Of a stretch of DNA of 47,462 bases, positions 1-8,357 are shown in pieces. Source of the stretch: Bryobacteraceae bacterium (GTDB taxonomy: Bacteria; Acidobacteriota; Terriglobia; Bryobacterales; Bryobacteraceae). Where the stretch lies: NCBI GenBank assembly GCA_014860455.1, contig JACZJQ010000131.1, positions 1 to 47,462 on the forward strand. The letters are read 5' to 3'. The number at the start of each line of letters is the position of its first letter. Position 1 is the stretch's first letter. A model generated the notes under the pieces. That model was not told the DNA's origin, made no database searches, and worked only from the letters and a program-made list of their open reading frames with translations. A program made the translations under genes and the position numbers.

Positions 1-74
1 ATCTCCGCCGGACGATCTCCGCGCTCCAGAGCGCGCAAAACACGATCCCGCAGATCCTGTGAATAGGCACGCAT
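1..74 (-). CDS. IS630-family transposase, N-terminal fragment (runs off the window)
   Basis: An ATG at 74 (minus strand) opens a frame that leaves the window at base 1. The 24 visible residues start MRAYSQDLRDRVLRALERGD, a typical N-terminus of IS630-family (Tc1/mariner-like) transposases, which begin with a helix-turn-helix. A GGGAG ribosome-binding site lies about 8 bases before the ATG. Only the start of the gene is in the window, so the DDE domain cannot be checked. It lies just past the premature end of the neighbouring IS21 istA, which suggests that this element inserted into istA. Confidence 0.68.
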   Translation of the reverse strand, partial: MRAYSQDLRDRVLRALERGDRPAE

Positions 75-140
75 CCGATGACTCCCTTCTCAGGAGAAGC
101 ATATCACGGATGTGTATCTACTTAAATCGAAAGTGCTCTA
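1..140 (-). mobile_element. End of an IS630-like insertion inside IS21
   Basis: This stretch holds the 5' end of the transposase gene and its leader. The istA frame reads family-like sequence down to about FDPLHYLE and then leaves it, stopping at 118. The junction therefore lies somewhere in about 118-145, and I place it only roughly. IS630 elements insert at TA dinucleotides, and several TA sites lie in this interval. The other end of the element is outside the window. Confidence 0.5.
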
Positions 141-1260
141 GATAGTGCAGCGGATCGAAAATCATCTCCTCCCGCCCGTAACTGCGCCGGTGCCGCGCAA
201 TCACCTCGCTGCCGCACGCGATGACCACATCCCAGACGAACGCTTTCATCAGTACCCGCTGGTGGGCATAGCGCACCGGCACCGAGTAGTCGTTGGTTTG
301 AAAGCGCACCAGCGCCTGCGAACTCGCCCGCGTCGAACGCTTCCTGCACGATTCGTAGGCCACAGCCGGCAGCGGCAGCAATCGCTCCCGGTCCCGGCTG
401 AAGCGCTCGCCGATCGTCTCGCTGTGCCCCCACAGCTTGCGCTCCCGGCGCTTCCGGCATTGATCGAGAAACCCGGCATTCAACTCCTCCCAATCCGCTG
501 CGCGCGGCACCGGCACCATGAAATTGCGCCGCGCGTAGCCGACCAGCCCTTCCACGTTTCCCTTGTCATTGCCCTTGCCCGGCCGCCCGAACCTGGCTGC
601 GAACAGGTAGTGCGACTTCAACCGGCTGAACTCCTCGGTCGTCTTGCGCTCCCCGTCGCCGGTGATCTCGGCCACGGCGATTTTCGTGTTGTCGTAAAGG
701 ATCGTCCGCGGCACCCCACCGAAGTAGGCGAACGCCTGAGCATGCCCCTCGCAGAACGACTCCGTATTCTCGGCTGGAAACGCCATCACGAAACAGTCGT
801 CCGAGTGCGGCAGATCCACGCACAGAAAGTGCGCCTTTTGCTCCACCCCGCCGATGACCACCAGCGCCTCGCCGAAGTCGGCCTGTGCGTCACCTGGCGG
901 ATGCACCAGCGGCACGAACACTTCCTTGTGCCGCAGCCGTGCGTCCCGCACGTAATCCTTCACCTTCGTGTAGCCGCCCGTGAAAGCGTGCTCCTCTCTC
1001 AGCCGTTCGTAGATCCGTCGCGCCGTATGCCGCTGCTTCTTCAGCCGCGACTCCTCGTCTTCCAAAATCTGGTCGATGATGCCCAGCCACGGTCCCAGCT
1101 TCGGCCGCCGCACCGGCGCCTTCCGCTGATACCCGGGCGGCGCCGAATACTGGAGCATCTTCCGAATCGTCTTGCGTGACAGGCCGAACTCGCGCGCCGC
1201 CTCACGAACACTCATCCCGTCCACCTGCACCGCCCGGCGGACCCGCGCATACACTTCCAC
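118..1260 (-). pseudogene. istA: IS21-family transposase IstA, C-terminally truncated
   Basis: IstA is the DDE recombinase of IS21 elements and acts with the AAA+ helper IstB. I place the start at the GTG at 1258-1260, 8 bases after GGGAGG; this gives VEVYARVRRAV, a usual IstA N-terminus. A helix-turn-helix (VREAAREFGLSRKTIRKML) is followed by an rve/DDE core with D in QADFGEA, D in ILYDNTK and E in KGNVEGLVGYA. The product is 380 residues, whereas IstA is commonly near 500, and the frame stops shortly after FDPLHYLE, next to an IS630-like transposase. No istB is present. The element is probably dead, interrupted by the IS630-like insertion. Confidence 0.85.
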
Positions 1261-1264
1261 CTTG

Positions 1265-1436
1265 TACACCTCCCAGGTGTCGCAAAAACACACCGCACCT
1301 GTACTGTTTGCTTGATTTGCCCGAGGAGGTGGTCTACTTTTCGACCGCCACCAACCGCCGCTCACGCGGCGGCATGTGGTCTATTATTGCGCCGCCCTTT
1401 ATACCCCAAGCTCGACTCGCTCAAGTGTGGTCTACA
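1265..1436. repeat. IS21 terminal region with TGGTCTA repeats and hairpin
   Basis: This non-coding end of the IS21 element lies upstream of istA. GTGGTCTA occurs three times (near 1329, 1376 and 1427) at about 48-base spacing. Between the first two copies is a hairpin: CCGCCGC at 1355-1361, loop TCAC, GCGGCGG at 1366-1372. Read inward, the likely tip is TGTAGACCACAC ending at 1436; IS21 tips usually start with TG. A diverged copy of this end, without istA, lies at 39656-39788. Confidence 0.65.
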
Positions 1437-1797
1437 GTGAGTCCTGAGAACGGGGGGCAACGGCCTGAAGCCAACATAGATGCTGTTCGAGCTCTGCCCC
1501 GAGTCAATCTACTGCGGCTTGCGAATGGGCTTCTTAACCGTGCCTTAACGTCCGTGCCCATTGCCGCGTATCGTGTTGATTCTCATGGCTGATGCATTTT
1601 CTGCGGAGCACAGGCTCATTTGCGCGCTTCCCAAACGGCCGCGCGGGCTTCCGGAGTTCAGCCATGTCTTAGCAAAGGAAACCGGGTGAACTGTAACTAG
1701 TCCAGCGAGGTCATGAGGGAGATTCGCCGGCCAGGTTGCTGGACGTGAGGCATGATCACAGTCCGATCCATGAGCTGTGTTCGTCGTCGAATTGTGT
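1437..1797. other. Intergenic, no gene seen
   Basis: About 360 bases between the IS21 tip and the 3' end of the MscS-type gene. I see no convincing coding frame, tRNA or strong terminator. Short open frames here have no recognisable product. Confidence 0.5.
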
Positions 1798-2607
1798 TTA
1801 GCGCGCTAGCTTACCAACGTGGTCCAGAACGGCCGCGTTGGCGATCACCGTCTCTTGGCCCTCGGCCTGGAGAACGATGTGGGTTGCGGTTATCGATAGA
1901 AGCACACCCTGCTGTCCGGCAATTTCGAATGGTCTCCCCATTGTGAGGACTTTTCGTGCGTAGAAGCCGGCCGCCACGTTTCGAACGATCTCGCGAGTGC
2001 CCAGTCCAAAGGACAGTCCGAATGCCAGCGAGGCCCCACCCAGCACCAGACCAGTCACAATTCGGACAATGTCCGTGTCGATCTTGAGTTGGGCGATGGC
2101 CATCATGGCGCACACGAAGAGGATGGCACCGGAGACCAGTTTCCCGAGGGTGGGGGCGAACTCAATTCCCGAACTTTCCGCCGATTGGGCAACGGTCTGA
2201 CCCACGAATTGCCCCACCGTGCTCCCCAGAAGCAACAACACAAGGGCTGCCAAAATATTCGGCAGATAGGCGAAGAACGCTCCGATGGCACCTGAAATCG
2301 CATCCAGCCCAAGTGCATCGCCAGCAGTACGGGCCAGGATCAGCAGGATCAGAAAGTACGCTAGACGAGGAAGAAGGGTGCTCAGTTCCTGGCGGATTCC
2401 AAGCCGGTGGATCGCTTGATCGACGCCCGCCTTGATGACTAGGTCGTCAAAACGCATCCTCTTGAGCGATTGCCGTAGGACTCGCTCGATCAGCTTCGCA
2501 ACCAACAGTGCCACAATCGCAAGTAGGATCCCGACAACCACTTTGGGTGCTGTGGCAATCGCAGAATCCACCAGACCGCCAAAAGCCTGTATGAGCTTCT
2601 CTTTCAT
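1798..2607 (-). CDS. MscS-family small-conductance mechanosensitive channel
   Basis: This 269-residue inner-membrane protein probably releases solutes on hypo-osmotic shock. Four to five hydrophobic helices are visible (about residues 15-40, 80-105, 110-140, 155-175 and 180-205). The last resembles the pore helix TM3 of MscS-like channels: it is Gly/Ala-rich (LVLGGASLAFGLSFGLGT) and is followed by REIVRNVAAGFY. After it comes a short beta-type region (GRPFEIAGQQGVLLSITATHIVL) matching the start of the MscS beta domain; the large C-terminal domain is missing or very short. The ATG overlaps the stop of the upstream small gene (ATGA). It is the last gene of a three-gene run with the ECF sigma factor. 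Confidence 0.85.
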   Translation of the reverse strand: MKEKLIQAFGGLVDSAIATAPKVVVGILLAIVALLVAKLIERVLRQSLKRMRFDDLVIKAGVDQAIHRLGIRQELSTLLPRLAYFLILLILARTAGDALGLDAISGAIGAFFAYLPNILAALVLLLLGSTVGQFVGQTVAQSAESSGIEFAPTLGKLVSGAILFVCAMMAIAQLKIDTDIVRIVTGLVLGGASLAFGLSFGLGTREIVRNVAAGFYARKVLTMGRPFEIAGQQGVLLSITATHIVLQAEGQETVIANAAVLDHVGKLAR

Positions 2608-2867
2608 ATCTTGGGTTCCTTATTCGTTCCGAACGATTCCAGAAGGTGACTCAGCAGACGCGCCATCTCAAGCAGGGCAATCTTAGGTAAGTTCCATGAA
2701 TACGAAGCAAGCTGCGATGCGGCTGTCCGGCGATGGATGCTTCTCCGAACCTGCCCGACGAAGTCGGAAGAGGGCTCCAGTTCCTGCTCTTTCAGCGAGT
2801 CGATTGGCCGCCCCAACTCCAGGTCATCGCCGCGATTGTCAGCCGAACCGTTGGAATTGGGGTTCAT
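2604..2867 (-). CDS. Small hypothetical protein between ECF sigma factor and MscS
   Basis: This 87-residue protein has no family I recognise. It is polar in its first 55 residues, and its C-terminal third (PKIALLEMARLLSHLLESF) could form an amphipathic helix. Its start overlaps the sigma-factor stop and its stop overlaps the MscS start, both by four bases (ATGA), so it is almost certainly translated with them. Small proteins directly downstream of ECF sigma factors are often anti-sigma factors, but no zinc-binding HxxxCxxC motif or clear transmembrane helix is present. That role would be a guess. Confidence 0.6.
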   Translation of the reverse strand: MNPNSNGSADNRGDDLELGRPIDSLKEQELEPSSDFVGQVRRSIHRRTAASQLASYSWNLPKIALLEMARLLSHLLESFGTNKEPKI

Positions 2868-3478
2868 CCTTGTTCCTGCCTGGCGGCCACTGCCTCGTCG
2901 ACTTCATAGCGGAGTCTGAACTGCTCGCGAGCACGTTTAATCCTCATCTTCACCGCCGAAAGGCCAAGCCCAAGAGCCGCGGCGATCTCTTCATAGGACA
3001 GCTCATCCATGTCGCACATCACCAGCGGGATACGTAGTGTCGCGGGCATCGTGTTCAGAATCTGATCGATGCGATACCGGCGCGCCTCTGTCTCCAGATT
3101 CTCCTGCGCAGCTGCCGGAACCTGGAGTTGTGGGTACGCCTCCATCGATTCCTCGTGGATAGAAAGAATGTCCTTGCTCCCACGTCTCTTCAGATGATTG
3201 AGGCAGTGATGGACTTTGATTCTCTGGAGCCAATGTCGAAATGAGGATCTGCCCTCGAAACTTCGGAACGCGAAGAAGGCTTTGACAAAGACCTCCTGGG
3301 CGAGATCCTCTGAGTTGTTCTCATCCCGGGTCAGGTATCGGCAATCCGCCAGAATGCGTTTTTGGTGCTGCCCAATCAACGCTTCAAACGCCCGCAAATC
3401 ACCGTCCCGAGCTTCACGGACAGCACGAAGCAACTCTTCATCCGGATCCTGAATGTGCGGCCTCGGATCCTCATCCAT
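2864..3478 (-). CDS. ECF-type RNA polymerase sigma factor
   Basis: A 204-residue group IV sigma factor. Region 2 spans about residues 25-95 (FEALIGQHQKRILADCRYLT, then SEDLAQEVFVKAFFAFRSFE and FRHWLQRIKVHHCLNHLKR). Region 4 spans about 135-190 (LNTMPATLRIPLVMCDMDEL, then SYEEIAAALGLGLSAVKMRIKRAREQ), the -35-recognising helix-turn-helix. Its length is normal for the family. It heads a translationally coupled run with a small protein and an MscS-type channel, and MscL and aquaporin genes lie upstream on the same strand. This suggests, but does not show, that it responds to envelope or osmotic stress. Confidence 0.92.
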   Translation of the reverse strand: MDEDPRPHIQDPDEELLRAVREARDGDLRAFEALIGQHQKRILADCRYLTRDENNSEDLAQEVFVKAFFAFRSFEGRSSFRHWLQRIKVHHCLNHLKRRGSKDILSIHEESMEAYPQLQVPAAAQENLETEARRYRIDQILNTMPATLRIPLVMCDMDELSYEEIAAALGLGLSAVKMRIKRAREQFRLRYEVDEAVAARQEQG

Positions 3479-3670
3479 GCGTCGAGCATCTCACAACTCC
3501 AGGCGCTTCGTATCGCTCCGAAGCGGGAATCCTCTCTCGGTGCCCTTCTTTCCGGAGTCTGTCCAGTTGCTCCCTGTCACGACCTCGTTGTATTTCGGAC
3601 CATCTGTTTCCCAACCCAAGATAACGACCGGAATTCCCACAAAGGCGGCTTTCCGGCCGAGAACTAAAGT

Positions 3671-3704
3671 GGAGAGCCGGGCCACATGAACGGCCCGGCT
3701 CTCC
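3671..3704 (-). terminator. Intrinsic terminator-like hairpin after the DUF481 gene
   Basis: A perfect 13-bp stem, GGAGAGCCGGGCC (3671-3683) against GGCCCGGCTCTCC (3692-3704), encloses an 8-base loop. It starts 12 bases after the stop of the minus-strand DUF481 gene. On the minus strand it is followed by ACTTTAGTTC, only a weak U-tract. It probably ends the aqpZ-to-DUF481 transcript ahead of the sigma-factor promoter. Confidence 0.7.
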
Positions 3705-3715
3705 TCAGTCGAACC

Positions 3716-4789
3716 CTACCTTGAGAAAGAGAATCCGAGTCCGGTCGTATACAGCAAGTCGTTCGACTTGCGTCCCGGTGCTGGATTACTCAGGTAGCGG
3801 TCGCTGATCGAAACTGTCCAGTCCAACCACTTGGTCAGTGCGGTACTCGCGCCGACGTCGAAGTTCATGCGGTACTGCCCGGAAGTGGATAGATTGTTGA
3901 ACATGCGGAAACCCTGAACCAGCTTGGTCTTGGAAGTGAGCTTGTAACTGAAGTCGTTTCCCCAATACACCTCGGCCGAATTCCGGGTGAATGCCGGCCT
4001 CGGCGCTGGGTCAAAGGACTCGCGGTTCCATGCGCCGCCGCCAACGATGTCGAGCCCGCCGCGCTCCGACGCCCAGGCGTGAATGCCCACGCCGCCGCCA
4101 GCCACAACGCGCAAGTCCAGTGACTGGAACTTGTCGTACTCGTAGTCGTTGAATCCGTTGAGGAACACCTTCGTGTTCAGGTTGTGCCCGTAGCTCCATC
4201 CGCCGCGAACCGCGCTCGCCGTCTGTGTACTCACACCATTGATGGAGGCCGAGGAGCGGATCGAGTTGAAGTATGCGGTAGTTTTGCTTGTGTTCGACAC
4301 GCGTGAGAAGTTCAGTGGCGTCGTGAAGACAAACGTCTGTGCGTTGCCCTTCGTGCCGGCGATTCCCAGGCTGCCGGTGATCGTCCAAAGGTCCAGCAAG
4401 CCGGGCCGCCGGAAACGCTCGTACGCTCTCTGCTCTGTGTCATTCCGTAGGGCCACGATCTCGTTGGCGCCAACAGTTTGTGTCGCTCCGGGAGACGCCA
4501 CCTGGATATGGCCATCCTGCGTCTGAATCGTAGCCTTGACCGTTCGATCTCCCTGTAGGATTACGTTCAGCGGCTGGTCGGTCGTGACCGTCGAAATATC
4601 GTCCCACTTCAGCGTGACAGCGCCGAAGCTCTTGCTGAGAATGGTCACCGTCTGACCGTCTTTCTTGACGATGCTACCTGTAACGCGGTCGCCGTCCTTC
4701 AGAAGGATCTGGTCTCCCGAAGCGATGGTTGCCGAGAGGCATCCGAAGAAGAACAGCCCGGTGAGCCGACTGCAATTGATGTATGACAT
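3716..4789 (-). CDS. DUF481-family outer-membrane beta-barrel protein
   Basis: 357 residues from the ATG at 4789. I prefer this start because it gives a signal peptide (MSYINCSRLTGLFFFGCLSATIASG) and avoids overlapping mscL; a longer frame to 4897 would run into mscL. After the signal comes a small beta-rich region (DQILLKDGDRVTGSIVKKDG) often seen ahead of DUF481. The barrel-like C-terminal half starts at about LWTITGSLGIAGTKGNAQT, has alternating aromatic strands and ends in phenylalanine (GLGFSFSR). Function is unknown for the family. A terminator-like hairpin follows the stop. Confidence 0.82.
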   Translation of the reverse strand: MSYINCSRLTGLFFFGCLSATIASGDQILLKDGDRVTGSIVKKDGQTVTILSKSFGAVTLKWDDISTVTTDQPLNVILQGDRTVKATIQTQDGHIQVASPGATQTVGANEIVALRNDTEQRAYERFRRPGLLDLWTITGSLGIAGTKGNAQTFVFTTPLNFSRVSNTSKTTAYFNSIRSSASINGVSTQTASAVRGGWSYGHNLNTKVFLNGFNDYEYDKFQSLDLRVVAGGGVGIHAWASERGGLDIVGGGAWNRESFDPAPRPAFTRNSAEVYWGNDFSYKLTSKTKLVQGFRMFNNLSTSGQYRMNFDVGASTALTKWLDWTVSISDRYLSNPAPGRKSNDLLYTTGLGFSFSR

Positions 4790-4821
4790 GGGAATGCTTG
4801 GAGCTCTGCTCACTCGATTGC

Positions 4822-5256
4822 TCAGCCAGCCAACTGGGAAGTGCAATGCGGGCAGCGCTTCGCCGGAATCGGAATCGGTGTGAAGCAGAAGGTGCAATCT
4901 TTGGTGGTCGGGTCCGCCACGGGCGCGGGCTTCTGCATCTTGCTCGCTGCGCGCACGACCATGAAGATCACGAACGCTACGATCAGGAAATTGATGATCG
5001 CGTTCAGGAACAGGCCGTAGGCGATCACCGGTGCCGCCGCAGCCTTCGCTGCGGTTAGAGTGGGGTACGACTGACCGTTCAGAGAGACAAACAACTCCTT
5101 GAAGTCAATCCCGCTGAGCAGCAGTCCGATCGGAGGCATGATGACGTCATTGACCATCGACGTCACGATCGCTCCAAACGCGGCTCCGATGATCACGGCT
5201 ACCGCCAGGTCCAGTACATTGCCCTTCATCACGAAGGCTTTGAAATCTTTCAACAT
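4822..5256 (-). CDS. mscL: Large-conductance mechanosensitive channel MscL with C-terminal zinc ribbon
   Basis: MscL is a homopentameric inner-membrane pore that opens under extreme membrane tension. The 144-residue protein has the usual N-terminus (MLKDFKAFVMKGNVLDLAVA), TM1 with VIIGAAFGAIV, the VNDVIMPPIG loop, and TM2 (GLFLNAIINFLIVAFVIFMV). The C-terminal tail is unusual: instead of ending in the plain helical bundle it carries two CxxC pairs (CTFC and CPHC, about residues 123-139), a probable zinc ribbon. It lies between the helix-hairpin-helix gene and the DUF481 gene on the same strand. Confidence 0.95.
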   Translation of the reverse strand: MLKDFKAFVMKGNVLDLAVAVIIGAAFGAIVTSMVNDVIMPPIGLLLSGIDFKELFVSLNGQSYPTLTAAKAAAAPVIAYGLFLNAIINFLIVAFVIFMVVRAASKMQKPAPVADPTTKDCTFCFTPIPIPAKRCPHCTSQLAG

Positions 5257-5318
5257 GTTTGCTTCCTTGTTTCCTTCTTCTTAGGTTCGATCGGGGGATG
5301 GGAGGATCGGACGCGATG

Positions 5319-5636
5319 CTATTTCTGCTTCGCGATGATCTTGTCTTTGATCTTTGAGTAGACGGGCGCTGGCACGATCTTCCTGTCGACCAGTTCGTTC
5401 TTGCCCTTGTAAGGCCGGCCCTTGATGATCTTGTCGCCGTAGGCCTTGCCTATACCGGGCAGCGTCTCCAGTTGCTCGGCGCTCGCAGAATTGACGTCGA
5501 GAAGCTCCGCGGCAGGTGCCGCAATAGCTGCGGCTTTTGCTACCTTCGAAGCCTGGGTGGTTGTTGGTGCCGCCTGAGGTATCGCGAAGAGCGACATTCC
5601 GACGAACACGGATGGGATCAGCTGAATCAGTTTCAT
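5319..5636 (-). CDS. Secreted helix-hairpin-helix (ComEA-like) protein
   Basis: 105 residues from the ATG at 5636 (AAAGGA lies upstream). Residues 1-23 form a signal peptide (MKLIQLIPSVFVGMSLFAIP). The C-terminal half carries a helix-hairpin-helix: DVNSASAEQLETLPGIGKAY followed by GDKIIKGRPYKGKNELVDRK. This matches the ComEA/HhH class of extracytoplasmic, non-specific DNA-binding domains. It contains the single HhH typical of short ComEA-like proteins. Its place between aquaporin and MscL genes gives no clear functional clue. Confidence 0.82.
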   Translation of the reverse strand: MKLIQLIPSVFVGMSLFAIPQAAPTTTQASKVAKAAAIAAPAAELLDVNSASAEQLETLPGIGKAYGDKIIKGRPYKGKNELVDRKIVPAPVYSKIKDKIIAKQK

Positions 5637-5677
5637 GTGACTGAATCGTCCTTTGTTTGAACTCTCGCCTGGTTGTG

Positions 5678-6421
5678 CTAACGCGAGGCGGTCGCGACCC
5701 GAGCCGCATCTGGTTCGGACTCCCGCGCCATTACGGGATAGGCCAGCCCTGCCAGCAGGGCTCCCACCAGAGGTGCCGCCCAAAACAGCCAAAGCTGCTC
5801 GATCGCCCAACCGCCAACGAACAATGCCGGACCTGTGCTGCGTGCAGGGTTGACCGACAGGTTCGTCACCGGAATCCCGATCAGATGGATCAGAGTCAAC
5901 CCGAGCCCGATCGCGATCGGGGCGAATCCCTGAGGCGCCCGCCGGTCGGTCGCGCCCAGAATGGTCATCAAAAAGAAGAAGGTGAGTACGACTTCAGCCG
6001 TCAGGCAGGCTTCCAAGGAATACCCGCCTGGAGAATGCGCGCCAAATCCGTTCGATGCGAACCCTCCGCTCACATCGAAGCCCGCCTTGCCGCTGGCGAT
6101 CAGGAAGAGCACTCCTGCACCGGCCACCGCGCCCAACACCTGCGCCGCGATGTAGCCCGGCAAATCCGACATCGGGAAGCGTTTCGCCACAAATAATCCG
6201 ACCGATACCGCCGGGTTGAGGTGACAGCCTGAAATGTGACCGATCGCGTATGCCATCGTCAACACCGTCAGCCCGAAGGCGAGGGCTACTCCAGCGAAGC
6301 CAATGCCGAGTTCGGGGAATGCAGCTGCGAGTACCGCGCTGCCGCAACCGCCAAATACCAGCCAGAACGTGCCTAGGAACTCCGCGGGCAGACGTCTGGA
6401 GAGAGGGATTGGGACACTCAT
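5678..6421 (-). CDS. aqpZ: Aquaporin Z-type water channel
   Basis: A 247-residue major intrinsic protein with six helices. Both half-helix motifs are intact: HLNPAVS in the first half and SVNPARS in the second. The stretch [19 protein letters not shown] nearly matches the AqpZ signature and supplies the narrow water-selective His/Thr/Arg filter, with Phe from FWLVFGGCG. Water transport is therefore more likely than glycerol transport. It is the first gene of a minus-strand group with HhH, MscL and DUF481 genes. Pairing a water channel with tension-gated channels fits osmotic adaptation. Confidence 0.94.
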   Translation of the reverse strand: MSVPIPLSRRLPAEFLGTFWLVFGGCGSAVLAAAFPELGIGFAGVALAFGLTVLTMAYAIGHISGCHLNPAVSVGLFVAKRFPMSDLPGYIAAQVLGAVAGAGVLFLIASGKAGFDVSGGFASNGFGAHSPGGYSLEACLTAEVVLTFFFLMTILGATDRRAPQGFAPIAIGLGLTLIHLIGIPVTNLSVNPARSTGPALFVGGWAIEQLWLFWAAPLVGALLAGLAYPVMARESEPDAARVATASR

Positions 6422-6602
6422 GTTTCGTTCGTTTTCCTTTCGGGTATTTGTACAGACTACCCACCTGGCGCCGGAGAGCTTCCACTCGGAATCGCTCGCC
6501 GGCAGACCGCTGAGTCTCCTACCACTCCCTCAGACAAGTCTCCAAACCGGTAAGTCACATTTCCTTGCAAGAGAACCTGCGACGGGCACGCGAACCAGCG
6601 GA

Positions 6603-6672
6603 CTGGCCGGTTAATGGCCTCGGGGGTCACCCAAAACCGGCCAAATGGGGACGTCTGAAAACCGGCCAAATG
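6603..6672. repeat. End of a second IS21-like element with repeated ACCGGCCAAA motifs
   Basis: AAAACCGGCCAAATG occurs at 6633-6647 and again at 6658-6672, a 25-base period. An inverted, diverged copy (GGCCGGTTAA) lies near 6607-6616, and TCGGGGGTCACCC lies at 6620-6632. This matches the multiple terminal repeats of IS21-family elements. The same motifs recur inside the following istA (6901-6926 and 6996-7020), and an 18-base stretch of them recurs at 39620-39637. Confidence 0.65.
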
Positions 6673-6720
6673 AACTGACGCAGGACATTGATCAGGACGG
6701 GTGGGATACCCTCCGTCGAC

Positions 6721-7350
6721 GTGAGCAATGTCTTGAGCGAAACGAAGAAACAACAAGTCATCGCGCTGGGCCGGCTGGGCTGGCCGCTGCGGCGCATCCA
6801 AGAGGAGACCGGCGTTCGGCGGGAGACTGCCGGGGCCTATCTGAAGGCGGCTGGCGTGGCGATCCGCCCGCCACGGGGCTGGGGCTGGCGACCACCCTCA
6901 AATCCGGCCAAAGGGGTGACCCCCGACCCGGCAATCGCAACCGAGTCGCCCAGTAAGCCAAACATCTCAGCCGACAGCAATCGGACAGGAGCCTCAAAAC
7001 CGGCCAAACAGGTGACCCCCGACTCGTGGCCGCCGCAGTCTGCCAGGACCACCACGGCCAGCGCTTGCGAGCCGCACAAGGACTTCGTCGAGGTTTCCTT
7101 GGCGAAGGGTCGCAATGCGAAGGCGATCTGGCAGGATCTGGTCGATGACCACGGCTTCCGTGGCAGCTATCAAAGCGTCAAGCGCTTCGTCCGCAAACTG
7201 CAAGGCCGGCCGGCCACTGAAGCCCGTGTCGTCATCGTCACGCCGCCAGGCGAGGATTATGATCAGTCCGGCGTCATGGTGAGAACGTGGTGGCGATCGG
7301 CTTCTGGCGCGGGCGCGGACGCTCCCATGCCTCTCCTTGGCGCTACATAA
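6721..7350 (+). pseudogene. istA: IS21-family transposase IstA (second type), truncated by RIT1
   Basis: The start is the GTG at 6721, giving VSNVLSETKKQQVIALGRLG, a usual IstA start followed by a helix-turn-helix (PLRRIQEETGVRRETAGAYL). A long linker contains GGTGACCCCCGA repeats also found at the element tip. Family-like sequence runs to VIVTPPGED (about 7255) and then changes to an unrelated tail ending at 7350. The DDE catalytic core is missing. The break coincides with the left end of the tyrosine-recombinase trio, so RIT1 most likely inserted here. About 210 residues remain of a protein normally near 500. Confidence 0.8.
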
Positions 7351-7355
7351 CGCAC

Positions 7356-8357
7356 TCACAGAGACTCAAGCCACTCGATCAGGCCTGAGGGTAGAGCATC
7401 CGCCGGCTGCGTAGGCTGCGGACCAGTTGCGGACTCAAGGGCCTTGCGCTTCATATCCAGATCGGCCTGCACATAAACGTCGGTGGATTTCATGTCCACG
7501 TGGCCCAGGAAATCCTTCACCATCACGAGCGGAACGCCCGACTGAAGAAGGTGCATGCCCTTGGTGTGGCGTAATGTGTGCGGGCTGATTGCAGGGCGCC
7601 CCAGGCTGGGCATTGAACTGGCGGCTTGCCGCAAGTACTTCAGCAGAATGTATCGCGCGCCGTGTCGCCCTAACCGCATGCCTCGCCCGTTCTGGAACAA
7701 CGGTTCCTGGTCATCGATACGGCGACCGTTGGTGGCGAGGAACTTACGAACGAGTTGAGCCGATTGTGGCAGCAAAGGGCATAGCCGCTCACGCCGTCCT
7801 TTGCCACGTAAGCGGACGAATGGGGGCGCATCCAGATGGAAGTCACAAGGCTTCAGGTCAAGAAGTTCCTGGATACGCCCGCCAGTGTCGTAGAGCACGC
7901 TGAGGAGTACGTAATCACGTTCTCCGTGCCGGGCTGTGCGATCAACCTGCGCCAGCAAGTGACCAAGTTCCTGCTCGCTCAGATAGCCCAGTACAGGATG
8001 CAGTGCCTTTTTCGCCGGAATCGCCAGAACAGGGCTGCACAAAGCGGCCAGTGAGGGCTGTTGGCCAGCGATATAACGGAAGAATGTTTGTACGGCGGCC
8101 AACCGCGCATTGCGCGTCCGGACGGTGTTGGTGCGACTGGTTTCCAGATGGCTCAGGAACTCCAGCACCACTGGAGCGTTGAGATCCTCGATGACGAGTT
8201 GATCAACAGAGCGTTTGCACCAGGTTGCCGAGAACCGGAGCAACAGCTTAATTGCGTCCCGGTATGAGGTGCTCGTATGGGGGCTGACGCCTCGCTCCAC
8301 GGCCAGATACCGAAGGAAGAAGGCTGACAACAGGGTGGCGAGCGGTGGGACTTTCAT
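7356..8357 (-). CDS. RIT1 tyrosine recombinase C
   Basis: A 333-residue phage-integrase-family recombinase. The N-terminal SAM-like core-binding domain spans about residues 5-110 (LAVERGVSPHTSTSYRDAI), and the catalytic domain about 125-315. Catalytic residues visible are Arg in DTGGRIQELLDL, the H-x-x-R-H box HTLRHTKGMHL, His in LGHVDMKSTDVY and the following nucleophile Tyr. Its start overlaps the stop of gene B by one base (TGATG). In RIT elements the three recombinases are thought to act together on the element ends. The gene is complete, but the element is damaged. Confidence 0.9.
   Translation of the reverse strand: MKVPPLATLLSAFFLRYLAVERGVSPHTSTSYRDAIKLLLRFSATWCKRSVDQLVIEDLNAPVVLEFLSHLETSRTNTVRTRNARLAAVQTFFRYIAGQQPSLAALCSPVLAIPAKKALHPVLGYLSEQELGHLLAQVDRTARHGERDYVLLSVLYDTGGRIQELLDLKPCDFHLDAPPFVRLRGKGRRERLCPLLPQSAQLVRKFLATNGRRIDDQEPLFQNGRGMRLGRHGARYILLKYLRQAASSMPSLGRPAISPHTLRHTKGMHLLQSGVPLVMVKDFLGHVDMKSTDVYVQADLDMKRKALESATGPQPTQPADALPSGLIEWLESL

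Noticed and set aside
145-1179. Long plus-strand frame (344 residues) opposite the first istA
   Set aside because: Its protein is Arg/His/Pro-rich with no recognisable family, and it lies wholly on the complementary strand of a clear IS21 transposase.
3491-3685. Minus-strand 64-residue frame between the sigma factor and the DUF481 gene
   Set aside because: It would start with GTG inside the terminator stem, has no ribosome-binding site and matches no family.
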